Assembly: GCF_947259545.1 (NCBI RefSeq)
Contig: NZ_CAMYMK010000009.1
Location: forward strand, 186,001 to 250,000
Length of the DNA stretch: 64,000 nucleotides
From: an uncultured Marinobacter sp.
Lineage (GTDB): Bacteria > Pseudomonadota > Gammaproteobacteria > Pseudomonadales > Oleiphilaceae
Direction of reading: 5' to 3'
Shown here: piece after piece, positions 39,552 through 48,445 of the stretch
How positions within the stretch are numbered: position 1 is the first letter of the stretch
Layout: each line of letters starts with the position of its first letter
Program-made: the position numbers and the translations under genes
Notes under the pieces: model-generated
Told to the model about the DNA's origin: nothing
What the model saw: only the letters and a program-made list of their open reading frames with translations
Database searches by the model: none

Positions 39552-40988
39552 CTAGCCGATCTCTAGCTCTGACCGAGCCGACTTGTCCGACAGTGCAAAG
39601 GCAGAACCGACAAGGTAGGCAACGGCTAGTGGGCACAATCGTCCCACGAACATCAGAGCCATGATGATTGCCTGACCGGCGCCGGATAGTTCGGCGGTCA
39701 GGCCGCGGGTCAGTCCTACCGTGCCGATTGCGGAGGTAGCTTCAAAGGCTATGGCCAGCAGGTCGGCGTCCTCGGTTATGGACAGGGCGAGAGTGCCCAT
39801 AAAGATCCCGGTAACGGCCATGACCGTTACCGCCATGGCCTTGAGTAGACTGGTCATCGTCAACGGCTGTGAGAACAGCGTGGGAGTGTGCCGCTGACGA
39901 AGGTAGGACCAGGTTGCGGCCAGAAGGACAAATAAAGTGACCATCTTGATACCGCTGCCGGTTCCGTTGGCACCGGCTCCTACAAACATCAGGAACATCA
40001 GCACCAGCGCAGTGGCCTGGGTGACGCTGGCAATGTCGACGCTGTTGAACCCTGCTGTCCGCGGTGTCGTGGCCTGCAGCCAGGCCGCCCAGAGCTGGTC
40101 AGAAAGATTGGGTAGCGCACCCAGGGTAGCGGGGTTATCCGACTCCAGCTGGAAAATCATCAAGGTACCCAGAACACTTAATATCGCCGTACCCAGAAGC
40201 ACCACTTTGACGTTGATGTTCAGATAGCGGGTACGCGGGTAGTCCAGCAATCCCACGATCACGATGAACCCCGCCCCACCAATGATGTACAGGCTGGAAA
40301 TCACGGCATTGATTACCGGATTGCCCGCGTAGCCTGTAAGGCTGTCGGGGGAAAGGGTAAAGCCGGCATTATTGAATGCCGAAACACTGTGGAACAGGGA
40401 CCACCACAGTCCCTGCAACCAGCCATGCTCGGGAATCCACACCAGGGCCAGAGGAACAAGAGCGATGCCTTCCACTATCAGCGCCAGCCTGACCACCTCT
40501 TTGGCCGTCTGCATCAGGTCGCGGGGATGGGTTTCGTTATGACCACCACTGGCGACCATCTGGTGCCTTCCCCGTATGCGCCCGCCTAAGGCCAGCAGCG
40601 CGAGCACAGCGAAGGTCATCAGCCCCAGGCCACCTGCCTGAATCAAAAGCAGAATGATCAACTGGCCCCAGAAGCTGAAGGTGGTGCCGGTATCGGTTAC
40701 TATCAGCCCGGTGACGGTTACCGCCGAGACAGAGGTAAACAGGGCATCGCTCCACGACAGTGCCCCATTCAAGGAAAACGGCAGCTTTAGCAGCCCGGCA
40801 CCCACCAGGATCAATACCATGAACCCCGCTGCCAGCAGCAAGGGTGGGCTGATACGCCAGGCGCGAAGGTGTTCTGCTTGTTTAATCACGCTCGCTTTCC
40901 AGATACTTGGCCAGGCCTCTTCCTGGCGCTGCCCATCAACCATAAGTCGTTCATCAGAGCTCTGCAAAATCGCCAGGGCAAAGTGCAC
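39552..40988 (-). CDS. Trk/Ktr-type potassium uptake channel subunit
   Basis: A ~478-residue membrane protein of the TrkH/KtrB superfamily. Four pore segments are visible: SVSAVTVTGLIVTD, SVSAFNNAGFTL, TPRTAGFNSVDIAS and ATSAIGTVGLTRGL, each with the selectivity-filter Gly. This is the KtrB-like short form. No TrkA/KtrA regulatory subunit gene is adjacent. The GTG start is uncertain; an in-frame ATG lies at 40943. An ECF-type promoter on the same strand lies about 100 bases upstream, so K+ uptake appears tied to the local sigma factor. Confidence 0.88.
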   Translation of the reverse strand: MHFALAILQSSDERLMVDGQRQEEAWPSIWKASVIKQAEHLRAWRISPPLLLAAGFMVLILVGAGLLKLPFSLNGALSWSDALFTSVSAVTVTGLIVTDTGTTFSFWGQLIILLLIQAGGLGLMTFAVLALLALGGRIRGRHQMVASGGHNETHPRDLMQTAKEVVRLALIVEGIALVPLALVWIPEHGWLQGLWWSLFHSVSAFNNAGFTLSPDSLTGYAGNPVINAVISSLYIIGGAGFIVIVGLLDYPRTRYLNINVKVVLLGTAILSVLGTLMIFQLESDNPATLGALPNLSDQLWAAWLQATTPRTAGFNSVDIASVTQATALVLMFLMFVGAGANGTGSGIKMVTLFVLLAATWSYLRQRHTPTLFSQPLTMTSLLKAMAVTVMAVTGIFMGTLALSITEDADLLAIAFEATSAIGTVGLTRGLTAELSGAGQAIIMALMFVGRLCPLAVAYLVGSAFALSDKSARSELEIG

Positions 40989-41088
40989 CCCGTCATTCCA
41001 GCCACCTCATTGGCAATGCAGAAACACTTTTAGGTACCGGGCCCCTTGCTAATGTCAGGATGTTTGGAAGTGGCAGTACACCCATACT

Positions 41089-41114
41089 GACACTGGTCTT
41101 CGGCAGGTGTTACG
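41089..41114 (-). promoter_or_regulatory. ECF-type promoter upstream of trkH/ktrB-like gene
   Basis: On the minus strand CGTAAC is followed after exactly 16 bases by TGTC. It differs from the six exact sites only in the first base. It faces trkH and is back to back with the promoter at 41126. Confidence 0.65.
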
Positions 41115-41125
41115 GAATCTGTTCT

Positions 41126-41151
41126 CGTAACATTCACTCTGGTTGCGTGTC
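41126..41151 (+). promoter_or_regulatory. ECF-type promoter upstream of CmcJ-like gene
   Basis: CGTAAC-16 nt-TGTC, one base from the exact form. It lies about 190 bases before the CmcJ-like start codon, divergent from the site at 41089. Confidence 0.65.
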
Positions 41152-41158
41152 CTGATCA

Positions 41159-41302
41159 TCAGGATACGGAGGCCGGCATCTGGTCCAGGTGCAGTAACGC
41201 CTGCACCGGCTTCGGGGGAGCACCATGGACTTTAGCCCATTCGCCGCCACCGTACTTCGATCGGAACATGCCACCCTTGAAATCCGGGACGGTGGGATAA
41301 AG
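41159..41302 (-). pseudogene. Possible 3' gene remnant
   Basis: The minus-strand frame reads DFKGGMFRSKYGGGEWAKVH followed by GAPPKPVQALLHLDQM and a stop. This is richer in Gly/Trp/Lys and more protein-like than an average shadow frame. The ORF continues into the antisense of the CmcJ-like gene, where it loses that character. I do not recognise the family. It may be the tail of a gene disrupted when the adjacent region was inserted. Confidence 0.3.
41176..41194 (+). repeat. Direct repeat, left copy, flanking CmcJ-like gene
   Basis: GCATCTGGTCCAGGTGCAG recurs with one mismatch at 42227-42245 (GCATCTGGTCCAGGCGCAG), 1051 bases away on the other side of the CmcJ-like gene. Confidence 0.5.
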
Positions 41303-41338
41303 CTCTAGCAGTAAGTAAGACCGAAATCGGAGAACCCT

Positions 41339-42172
41339 ATGACCAAATGGACTGAAACTACGCCCATACAAGCAGGCACAGTGACAGGTGAAATCACCTT
41401 CATGGTGCCCACTGAGCAACGCCCATATGTGCATACGGAAGCGCTCACCGGCGAGACCGAGCCTCACTACCACGCTGAGCTCCAGCGCCGCGAGGTGAGC
41501 ATCCACGATGCAAGAGCTCAGGCGCCCGAGCTGTCACTCGACCGCCATGGTATAGAACTGCGTCAACGTCCGAGTGCCGTCAAAGACTTCTACGACAATA
41601 CAAGCGTCGAACAGGAATACTATCCGGAGATCGAGGCTCTGGTGCGGGAAGCCACGGGCGCCTCCAGGGTGCTGATCTTCGATCATACCCGGCGCCGTGA
41701 CGATGGCAGCGGCAACGCCAAGACGCCGGCCGACCGTGCCCATAATGATTATACAGAGTGGTCGGCACCGGAGCGGGTTCGGGACTTGCTTGGTGAGGAA
41801 GAGGCACGCCACCTACGAGATGTACCGTTTGTCCAGGTCAACGCATGGCGACCGATCCGGGGGCCTGTCAGGCGCTCACCTCTGGCGGTGCTGGATGCCG
41901 CCACAATCGATCCGGAGGACCTGATTGCCACTGACATGGTCTATCCGGAGCGCACTGGCGAGATCTACCACCTTGCCTTCAATCCTGGCCAGCGCTGGCT
42001 CTACTTCCCTGCCATGCAACGCGATGAGGTTCTGCTGATCAAGGGCTATGACTCCCGCACCGACGGTCGCGCCCGCTTCGTGCCTCACACCGCCTTCCAG
42101 GATCCGGGCACCCCTGCAGACGAACCGCCCAGGGAAAGCATTGAAGTGCGCACACTGGCGTTTTTTGAATAG
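41339..42172 (+). CDS. CmcJ/NvfI family oxidoreductase
   Basis: A 277-residue protein resembling CmcJ/NvfI oxidoreductases. Signature segments are RVLIFDHTRRRDDGSG, AHNDYTEWSAPERVRDLL, FVQVNAWRPIRGPV and RFVPHTAFQDPGTPADEPPR. The family includes enzymes of secondary metabolism (cephamycin and fungal meroterpenoid pathways) that act as Fe/2-oxoglutarate-type or related oxygenases. The substrate here is unknown. The gene is flanked by a 19-base near-perfect direct repeat and has an ECF-type promoter. It stands alone, with the YLNY-repeat protein gene next downstream. Confidence 0.82.
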   Translation: MTKWTETTPIQAGTVTGEITFMVPTEQRPYVHTEALTGETEPHYHAELQRREVSIHDARAQAPELSLDRHGIELRQRPSAVKDFYDNTSVEQEYYPEIEALVREATGASRVLIFDHTRRRDDGSGNAKTPADRAHNDYTEWSAPERVRDLLGEEEARHLRDVPFVQVNAWRPIRGPVRRSPLAVLDAATIDPEDLIATDMVYPERTGEIYHLAFNPGQRWLYFPAMQRDEVLLIKGYDSRTDGRARFVPHTAFQDPGTPADEPPRESIEVRTLAFFE

Positions 42173-42226
42173 CGATCGCCCCCAACCCTGCTCAATCCCA
42201 GGCGGCTTTCTTGAGAGGCTGGATCA

Positions 42227-42245
42227 GCATCTGGTCCAGGCGCAG
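42227..42245 (+). repeat. Direct repeat, right copy, flanking CmcJ-like gene
   Basis: GCATCTGGTCCAGGCGCAG, 18 of 19 bases identical to the copy at 41176-41194. On the minus strand it lies within a 30-codon frame (42192-42284) ending KKAAWD. Confidence 0.5.
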
Positions 42246-42338
42246 GTCCTTTACTTTGTGAAAATCCTTGATGCCGATGGTCATTTTGCAACGATGGAAG
42301 TAAGAGGGGCTGTGGAAAAAAGCCAGACAGAGAATCGC

Positions 42339-42364
42339 TGTAACAATCTGCGTTGGTGATGGTC
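42339..42364 (+). promoter_or_regulatory. Variant ECF-type promoter upstream of YLNY-repeat gene
   Basis: TGTAAC-16 nt-GGTC. The -35 and spacing are exact and the -10 has one change. It lies 46 bases before the start codon at 42411. Confidence 0.5.
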
Positions 42365-42410
42365 AGTAAATCGTAAGGCTCATAACGGCGATTGCCGTAG
42401 GAGGCACGAT

Positions 42411-42716
42411 ATGAAAGCTGCGTATGTTGTCATCATCGCATTGTTGTTTACCGGTTCCGTTTTTGCTGCTGGAGTTAGCGCTGAGAACGAACCCGGTTAC
42501 CTGAATTATAGTTATGCTCCAGAGGATACCGGCCAGCCGTTTGGCATCCTGCACACGGGGGTAATGGTTGCGCCAGGGATTTATGAACCGGGCTATGTCA
42601 ATTATCGATACGAACCTTCCGGAAAGCCGGGCCCGAAGCAAGCGCGCACAGGAAAGTGGCTGGCTTCAGGGGTCTTCGAGCCCACCTACCTTAATTATTG
42701 TGTTGAACCCATGTAA
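42411..42716 (+). CDS. Small secreted YLNY-repeat protein, unknown function
   Basis: A 101-residue protein with a clear signal peptide (VVIIALLFTGSVFAAG) and a mature region built of three similar units: EPGYLNYSYAPED, EPGYVNYRYEPSGK and EPTYLNYCVEP. The first two units are separated by the GILHTGVMVAPGIY linker. The aromatic-rich units (Tyr-Leu/Val-Asn-Tyr) recall short binding or cell-surface repeats. I do not recognise the family. It has a variant ECF-type promoter and a terminator almost identical to the one after the TTLL operon, which links it to that regulon. Ribosome site taggaggc precedes the start. Confidence 0.75.
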   Translation: MKAAYVVIIALLFTGSVFAAGVSAENEPGYLNYSYAPEDTGQPFGILHTGVMVAPGIYEPGYVNYRYEPSGKPGPKQARTGKWLASGVFEPTYLNYCVEPM

Positions 42717-42745
42717 CGCCGGCGTTGAAGATTGGAAAGCGCTTT

Positions 42746-42772
42746 GGGTGGAGCTTGTCTCCACCCTTTTTT
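42746..42772 (+). terminator. Intrinsic terminator after YLNY-repeat gene
   Basis: GGGTGGAG and CTCCACCC pair around CTTGT, followed by six T. The hairpin is the same as that at 52864 except for one loop base. Confidence 0.92.
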
Positions 42773-42825
42773 GTCAGTTCATCCGGGGCAGTCCCTTGCC
42801 CGTACACCCGGAATAATCACCAGCC

Positions 42826-45800
42826 TCAAGGCGCGGCTTTTCGGACACTATGTCTTAGGCGGGCACGCTGCCAGAGATAGAAAATCACCGGAATCAGCAG
42901 CAGGGTCAGTATCAGGGTGGTGATCATGCCGCCGATCATCGGGCCGGCAATCCGTTGCATCACCTCCGAACCGGTGCCACTGCCGAGCATGATTGGCACC
43001 AGGCCGGCAACGATGGCGGCGAAGGTCATCATGATCGGACGAACCCGCTGGGCAGCGCCATCGCTGATGGCCTGGCGCAGGTCGTCGGCTGACAGCCGCG
43101 TGGGCTGATGGTCCACGGCTTCCAGGGCGTTATGCAGGGACTGGTTCAGGTACACCAGCATCAGTACCCCGATCTCCACGGCCACCCCGGCCAGGGCAAT
43201 AAAGCCGACCGCCACGGCCACGGACAGGTTGTAGCCCAGCAGGTACATCAGCCAGATTCCGCCGATCATGCCGAATGGCAGTGTGCCGAGGATGATGCCC
43301 ACCTCGGTCAGGTTACGGAAATTCAGGTACAGCAGGATGATGATAATGGCCAGGGTCAGTGGCACCACCATGGTCAGGCGTTCCTTGGCGCGCTGCATGT
43401 ATTCGTACTGGCCGGACCAGGTCAGAGAATAGCCTGCTGGTAATTCGACCTTGTCCCGCACCCGTTCCTGGGCTTCGGCAACCCAACTGCCCAGGTCCCG
43501 ACCCTCGATATCCACCAGGGTCCAACCATTGATGCGGGCGTTTTCCGACTTGATCATCGGGGGGCCCTGGTCGATCCCAATGTCCGCCACGTCCGCCAGG
43601 GCGATGCGTTGACCGTTGGGGGTCACCATGGGCAGCAGGCGCATCTGTTCCACCGAATCCCGGTAGCCCTGGGGGTAACGCAGGTTGATGGGGTAGCGTT
43701 CCAGGCCTTCCACGGTGCTGCCCACGTTCATGCCACCAATCGCGGTGCGAACCACCGACTGGATGTCTGCGATATTCAGTCCGAAACGGGCGGCAGCGTC
43801 CCGCTGTATATCCACCTTGATGTAGCGCCCGCCGGCCACCCGCTCGGAGAAGGCCGAGGCGGTGCCGGGTATGTCGGACAGCACCCGCTCCAGTTCTTCC
43901 CCTATGCCCTGGATCACCTCCAGGTCCGGGCCGGCCACCTTGATGCCGACCGGGGTCTTGATGCCGGTGGAGAGCATGTCGATGCGGGTCTTGATGGGCA
44001 TCACCCAGGCGTTGGTCAGGCCGGGTAGTTTGACTGTTTCGTCCAGTTCCTGGCGCAGGGATTCCGGTGTCACGCCGGGCCGCCACTGATCCCGGGGTTT
44101 GAACTGGATAAAGGTCTCGATCATGGTCAGCGGGGCGGGATCGGTGGCAGTTTCGGCACGGCCAATCTTGCCGAACACGGTCTCCACTTCCGGAATACTG
44201 GCGATCAGCTTGTCGGTCTGCTGCAGAATCTGCCGCGCCTTGCCGATGGAGATACCGGGATAGGTGGTGGGCATGTACATCAGGTCGCCCTCGTCCAGGG
44301 GCGGCATGAATTCACTGCCCAGTTTGTTGGCCGGCCAGAAGCCGATCACCAGCACCACCAGGCCGCCAGCAAGCATCAGGGCTGGCCGCCGCAGGGCCCA
44401 GCCGATCACCGGCCGGTACAGGGTGATCAGCAGCCGATTGATGGGGTTGCGGTGTTCGGGCAACACCTTGCCGCGGATGAAATAACCCATCAGCACCGGC
44501 ACCAGGGTAATGGCCAGCCCCGCGGCCGCTGCCATGGCATAGGTCTTGGTGAAGGCCAGGGGCGCGAAGAGCTTGCCTTCCTGGGCCTGCAGGGTGAATA
44601 CCGGCAGAAAGCTCACGGTGATGATCATCAGGGAGAAGAACAGCGCCGGCCCGACCTCGCCAGCGGCCCGTGACATCACGGCCCACCGGTTTTCCGGTGT
44701 CAGCGGGGTTCGCTCCATGTGCTTATGGACGTTCTCCACCATCACAATGGCCCCGTCCACCATGGCACCGATGGCAATGGCAATGCCGCCAAGGGACATG
44801 ATGTTGGCGTTGATGCCCTGGGCATGCATCACCACAAAGGCCGCGAGGATGCCCACCGGCAGGCTGACAATGACCACCAGCGAGGAGCGCAGGTGGAACA
44901 GGAACACCGCGCAGATCACGATGACCACCAGGAACTCCTGCAGCAGCTTGCCGTACAGGTTGTCCACCGCGTTGTTGATCAGTGTGGAACGATCGTAGGT
45001 GGGCACCACTTCCACACCGTCCGGCAGGCTGGTCTTGATGTCCTCCAGGCGTTGTTTGACGCCCTCGATGGTTTCCAGGGCGTTCTCACCGAAACGCATC
45101 ACCACAATGCCGCCGGCCACTTCCCCTTCCCCGTTCAGTTCGGCGATACCCCGGCGGATCTGGGGGCCAAGCTGCACATCTGCCACGTCCTTCAGTAACA
45201 GGGGTTTGCCATTGTCATTGACCCCCAGGGGTACCTGGCGCAGGTCGACCTCGTTCTGCAGGTAACCGGTGACCCGCACCATGTATTCCGCCTCGGCCAT
45301 CTCAACCACCGAGGCGCCGGTTTCCTGGTTGGCGTTGTTGATGGCGGCGTGAATGCGCTGCAGGGTAATGTCGTGAGCCCGCAGCCGGTCCGGGTCCACC
45401 ACCACCTGGTACTGTTTGACCATGCCGCCCACGCTGGCCACTTCGGACACCCCGGGCACGGTTTGCAGTTCAAACTTCAGGAACCAGTCCTGAATGGCCC
45501 GCAGTTCCGACAGGTCATGCTGGCCACTGCGGTCCACCAGGGCGTAGGAATACACCCAGCCTACGCCGGTAGCATCGGGCCCCAGCTCCGGTTTGGCGGC
45601 ATCGGGCAGTTGCCCGGCCACCTGGCTCAGGTATTCCAGCACCCGGGAGCGGGCCCAGTAGAGATCGGTGTCGTCATCGAAAATGACGTAAACAAAGGAA
45701 TCGCCAAAGAAGGAATACCCCCGGACGGTCTTGGCGCCTGGCACCGACAGCATGGCGGTGGTGAGGGGGTAGGTCACCTGGTCCTCGACCACCTGTGGGG

Positions 45801-45969
45801 CCTGGCCCGGATAGGTGGTTTTGACGATTACCTGCACATCCGACAGGTCCGGTATGGCGTCAATGGGTGTTTCCCTGACGGAATAGAATCCCCACCCGGT
45901 CAGAATCAGGGTGGCAAGCAGCACAAAAAATCGATTATGAAGCGACCACTGGATAATGGCGTTAATCAT
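42826..45969 (-). CDS. cusA: Heavy-metal RND efflux pump (CusA type)
   Basis: A 1047-residue HME-type RND transporter. Typical features are RETPIDAIPDLSDVQVIVKT near the N terminus, proton-relay segment GGIAIAIGAMVDGAIVMVEN in TM4 and MPTTYPGISIGKARQILQQ in the second periplasmic loop. The TM4 motif and the adjacent CusF-type proteins indicate Cu(I)/Ag(I) as substrate. It takes metal from the periplasm or cytosol and passes it to the outer-membrane channel. Last gene of a four-gene minus-strand set. Confidence 0.93.
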   Translation of the reverse strand: MINAIIQWSLHNRFFVLLATLILTGWGFYSVRETPIDAIPDLSDVQVIVKTTYPGQAPQVVEDQVTYPLTTAMLSVPGAKTVRGYSFFGDSFVYVIFDDDTDLYWARSRVLEYLSQVAGQLPDAAKPELGPDATGVGWVYSYALVDRSGQHDLSELRAIQDWFLKFELQTVPGVSEVASVGGMVKQYQVVVDPDRLRAHDITLQRIHAAINNANQETGASVVEMAEAEYMVRVTGYLQNEVDLRQVPLGVNDNGKPLLLKDVADVQLGPQIRRGIAELNGEGEVAGGIVVMRFGENALETIEGVKQRLEDIKTSLPDGVEVVPTYDRSTLINNAVDNLYGKLLQEFLVVIVICAVFLFHLRSSLVVIVSLPVGILAAFVVMHAQGINANIMSLGGIAIAIGAMVDGAIVMVENVHKHMERTPLTPENRWAVMSRAAGEVGPALFFSLMIITVSFLPVFTLQAQEGKLFAPLAFTKTYAMAAAAGLAITLVPVLMGYFIRGKVLPEHRNPINRLLITLYRPVIGWALRRPALMLAGGLVVLVIGFWPANKLGSEFMPPLDEGDLMYMPTTYPGISIGKARQILQQTDKLIASIPEVETVFGKIGRAETATDPAPLTMIETFIQFKPRDQWRPGVTPESLRQELDETVKLPGLTNAWVMPIKTRIDMLSTGIKTPVGIKVAGPDLEVIQGIGEELERVLSDIPGTASAFSERVAGGRYIKVDIQRDAAARFGLNIADIQSVVRTAIGGMNVGSTVEGLERYPINLRYPQGYRDSVEQMRLLPMVTPNGQRIALADVADIGIDQGPPMIKSENARINGWTLVDIEGRDLGSWVAEAQERVRDKVELPAGYSLTWSGQYEYMQRAKERLTMVVPLTLAIIIILLYLNFRNLTEVGIILGTLPFGMIGGIWLMYLLGYNLSVAVAVGFIALAGVAVEIGVLMLVYLNQSLHNALEAVDHQPTRLSADDLRQAISDGAAQRVRPIMMTFAAIVAGLVPIMLGSGTGSEVMQRIAGPMIGGMITTLILTLLLIPVIFYLWQRARLRHSVRKAAP

Positions 45970-46031
45970 GGGCTGAATCCGGTCTGGTGACAGTCGGGAG
46001 CGCGCTTACGGCAGCGCCCCCGGCGCTATCA

Positions 46032-46373
46032 CTATTGTTTGCTGATGGCGGTCACTTGCTGTCCTTTCTCCGCCGGTCTCAGGGTGAAGGTAACGGAGTC
46101 ATCTTTTTTCAGTCCGTTCATATCCACCTCGGGTGCCACGGAAAATCCCATGGTCATGCGCGGCCAGTTCAGCTCCGGAATGGGCTCGTGGTTCAGGGTG
46201 ATCTTGCGTTTTTCGGTGTTGATCGCGGTGATCACGCCCCGGCTCTGGACCGGGCCTGTGGACTCTTTTGTGTCCATGCCGGACATGGATTTCATACCGG
46301 TTTCTGCCACTGCCAGCACAGGGCTCAGGGTTAATCCGAATACAGCAGCGATCATGAGGGTTTTCAGGTTCAT
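46032..46373 (-). CDS. cusF: Periplasmic copper-binding protein (CusF type)
   Basis: A 113-residue exported protein: signal peptide (MIAAVFGLTLSPVLAVA) and one CusF OB-fold domain. The metal motif reads LNHEPIPELNWPRMTMGFSV, with the His/Trp/Met/Met ligand set of CusF. It is a Cu(I)/Ag(I) chaperone that hands metal to CusB. The gene lies between cusB and cusA in the same direction. Confidence 0.92.
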   Translation of the reverse strand: MNLKTLMIAAVFGLTLSPVLAVAETGMKSMSGMDTKESTGPVQSRGVITAINTEKRKITLNHEPIPELNWPRMTMGFSVAPEVDMNGLKKDDSVTFTLRPAEKGQQVTAISKQ

Positions 46374-46388
46374 GGTTTTCTCCAGTGG

Positions 46389-47882
46389 TTAATGCGCGTC
46401 TTGCGCAGGTTCAATACGTTCGATGAGATAGCCTTCCGGGGTTTCAAGGAATTCAAAGCGGACTGTCTGGTCGGGGGCCAGGGCACCGGTATCCACCGAG
46501 TCGGCAAGAGCAAACGCCATGGTCATGGCGGGCCAGCTCAGTTCCGGTATGGGGGCATGATCGAGGGTGATTGAGCTGCCTTCGCTATCCAGCTCGGTGA
46601 TCCGGCCAACGCCTCCGATCAGTTCTGACGGCGAGCTGTCTGACCCGGTGTCACTGCTGCTTTGCTCATCCCCTTCAAGCCTTAACATGGCGGCTTCGAG
46701 GCTGGTTTCGGAGTCGATCAGGAATTGCGCGGACACCACCACCTGCTGACCCTCTGTCAGTCCCTCGCGAATGACCACCCTGTCCCCGGCTTCCTGGCCG
46801 GTTTTTACGGGCACCGGGCGGAAGTAGCCATCCTCTTCGGCCAACAGCACATGCTGGCTGTCGCTGCGCTGGATAAGTGCCGGGCGTGGGATGGTGATCA
46901 GGTCATCGCCGATGGGCGCGTCCATGGTGAGGTTCACGAACATGTTGGGACGTAGCCGGCCGTCGGCGTTGGGAACGCGCACCCGTGCCCGCAGGGTTCG
47001 CGTGCTGGCATCCAGCTCCGGGTAGACGTAATCAATGGTGCCCTGCCACTGGGTGCCCGGCATGGCGGGTGTAGTAAATTCGACCGCCTGGCCGGCCATG
47101 ACCAGCCCCGCCTGACGCTCGAAAAACTCGGCGATCACCCAGACCGAATCGCGGCTGCCAATGGCCATGATCTCGGTATCCGGGCGCACATACATGCCGG
47201 TGCGGACTGGCAGAGCGGCCACGTAACCGGAGCCGGGGGCGAATACGGTGATGCGTTCCCGGACCTTGCCGGTTTTTCTCAGATTGGCAATCTGGCCATT
47301 GGTCATCCCCAACGCCCGCAGCTTTCCGCCTGTTGCCGTCGCCTCTGAGCCGCGCCTGAGACGTTCGGACATCAGGAATTCCTGCTGGGCGTTCACCAGC
47401 TCCGGCGAATAGATCTCATACAGCGGCTCGCCCCGGCTGACTTTCTCTCCCAGCGAACGAACGTGCAGCACCTCGACCCAACCGGCAATGCGGCTGTGCA
47501 CGTGGATCAGCTCGTCCTCGTCGTCGGTGACATAGCCTACCGTGCGAACCGGAATGGTGACCGGCCCGCGGGAAACGGTCCGGGTTTTAACGCCCAGGTT
47601 GGCCCTGACTGCGGCGTTGATTTGCACCCCGCCATCGTCTCGCCCGGTGTCCTTTTCCTCATATACCGGCACCAGGTCCATGCCCATGGGGGACTTGCCG
47701 GGCTTGTCACGGCGGTAATCGGGGTCCATGGGGGCGACCCAGTACAGGGGGTCTTTCTGGGTCGAATCCTCAGCGGATGTGCTGGAGTCGTTGGATTGGG
47801 CCATTGGCATTGTTTGCTGACTTGTCAGCCAGCCAAGACCAAAGGCAATAGCGATCACTATCGCCACCAGGGCAATGCGCAT
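46389..47882 (-). CDS. cusB: RND efflux periplasmic adaptor with fused CusF domain (CusB type)
   Basis: A 497-residue membrane-fusion protein. N-terminal anchor, then a heavy-metal-binding domain (YWVAPMDPDYRRDKPGKSP, ending MGMDLVPVYE), the hairpin/lipoyl/barrel adaptor core (HVHSRIAGWVEVLHVRSLG) and a C-terminal CusF-like domain (LDHAPIPELSWPAMTMAFAL). So the system carries two CusF domains, one fused and one free. The adaptor links CusA to an outer-membrane channel. Confidence 0.92.
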   Translation of the reverse strand: MRIALVAIVIAIAFGLGWLTSQQTMPMAQSNDSSTSAEDSTQKDPLYWVAPMDPDYRRDKPGKSPMGMDLVPVYEEKDTGRDDGGVQINAAVRANLGVKTRTVSRGPVTIPVRTVGYVTDDEDELIHVHSRIAGWVEVLHVRSLGEKVSRGEPLYEIYSPELVNAQQEFLMSERLRRGSEATATGGKLRALGMTNGQIANLRKTGKVRERITVFAPGSGYVAALPVRTGMYVRPDTEIMAIGSRDSVWVIAEFFERQAGLVMAGQAVEFTTPAMPGTQWQGTIDYVYPELDASTRTLRARVRVPNADGRLRPNMFVNLTMDAPIGDDLITIPRPALIQRSDSQHVLLAEEDGYFRPVPVKTGQEAGDRVVIREGLTEGQQVVVSAQFLIDSETSLEAAMLRLEGDEQSSSDTGSDSSPSELIGGVGRITELDSEGSSITLDHAPIPELSWPAMTMAFALADSVDTGALAPDQTVRFEFLETPEGYLIERIEPAQDAH

Positions 47883-47959
47883 TGATGTTTCCTCGTTTAA
47901 AGCTCATAAGCACCCATCCGTGGCTTTCCAGACGGGCGAATCCATTCAGAAGACTCGTA

Positions 47960-48355
47960 TCAGGCTTGGGAGGAATTCGGGGGAGGCGTCAGGGTGTCCA
48001 GGACAATGCTGAGATAGCGATCGTGGGAAGGAAGGCTATTGAGCTCAGAGGATGATCGTGTGGGCACATTATCCTTTGCGGAGACCAGCGCCGAGATCAT
48101 GGTGCTGCAACTGCCGAGGCTGGCCGCGAGGTTGCAACCTGCCGGTGTCATGTCGCCACAGGCCGTGCCCTGTTCAGAATGCATGGAAGCGTTGTGCTGC
48201 TCATTGGCACAACAGTCCATCATCGCCATGTGCATGGACCGGGCGGAGGGCTCGGTCATTTCTTGTGCAGATTGACCAAACGCGTGTACAGGCAGCATCA
48301 CCATTGCCAGTAACAGCAGATTTATAACGGTTTTATGGAGTGCTGTGTGTGGCAA
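47960..48355 (-). CDS. Exported Met/His/Cys-rich protein, probable metal-binding
   Basis: A 131-residue protein with a signal peptide (LLLLAMVMLPVHAFGQ). Its mature part is dense in soft-metal ligands: SMHMAMMDCCANEQHN and MHSEQGTACGDMTPAGC. No family is certain, though it resembles small copper-operon proteins of the DUF2946 kind. It is the first gene of the cus set, with 77 bases to cusB. No copper-responsive operator was recognised upstream. Confidence 0.65.
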   Translation of the reverse strand: MPHTALHKTVINLLLLAMVMLPVHAFGQSAQEMTEPSARSMHMAMMDCCANEQHNASMHSEQGTACGDMTPAGCNLAASLGSCSTMISALVSAKDNVPTRSSSELNSLPSHDRYLSIVLDTLTPPPNSSQA

Positions 48356-48445
48356 GTCAGGTTTTCCGGCTGCTTGAACAGAGTTTTAGTACGGACAGGG
48401 AATATAAAACCTGTGAGTTGCATACAGGTCAAGTGAATATTTATC

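Noticed and set aside
40989-41338. Further gene in the 350-base gap between trkH-like and CmcJ-like genes
   Set aside because: Apart from the two ECF promoters, the repeat copy and the possible minus-strand remnant, no ORF with a ribosome site is visible.
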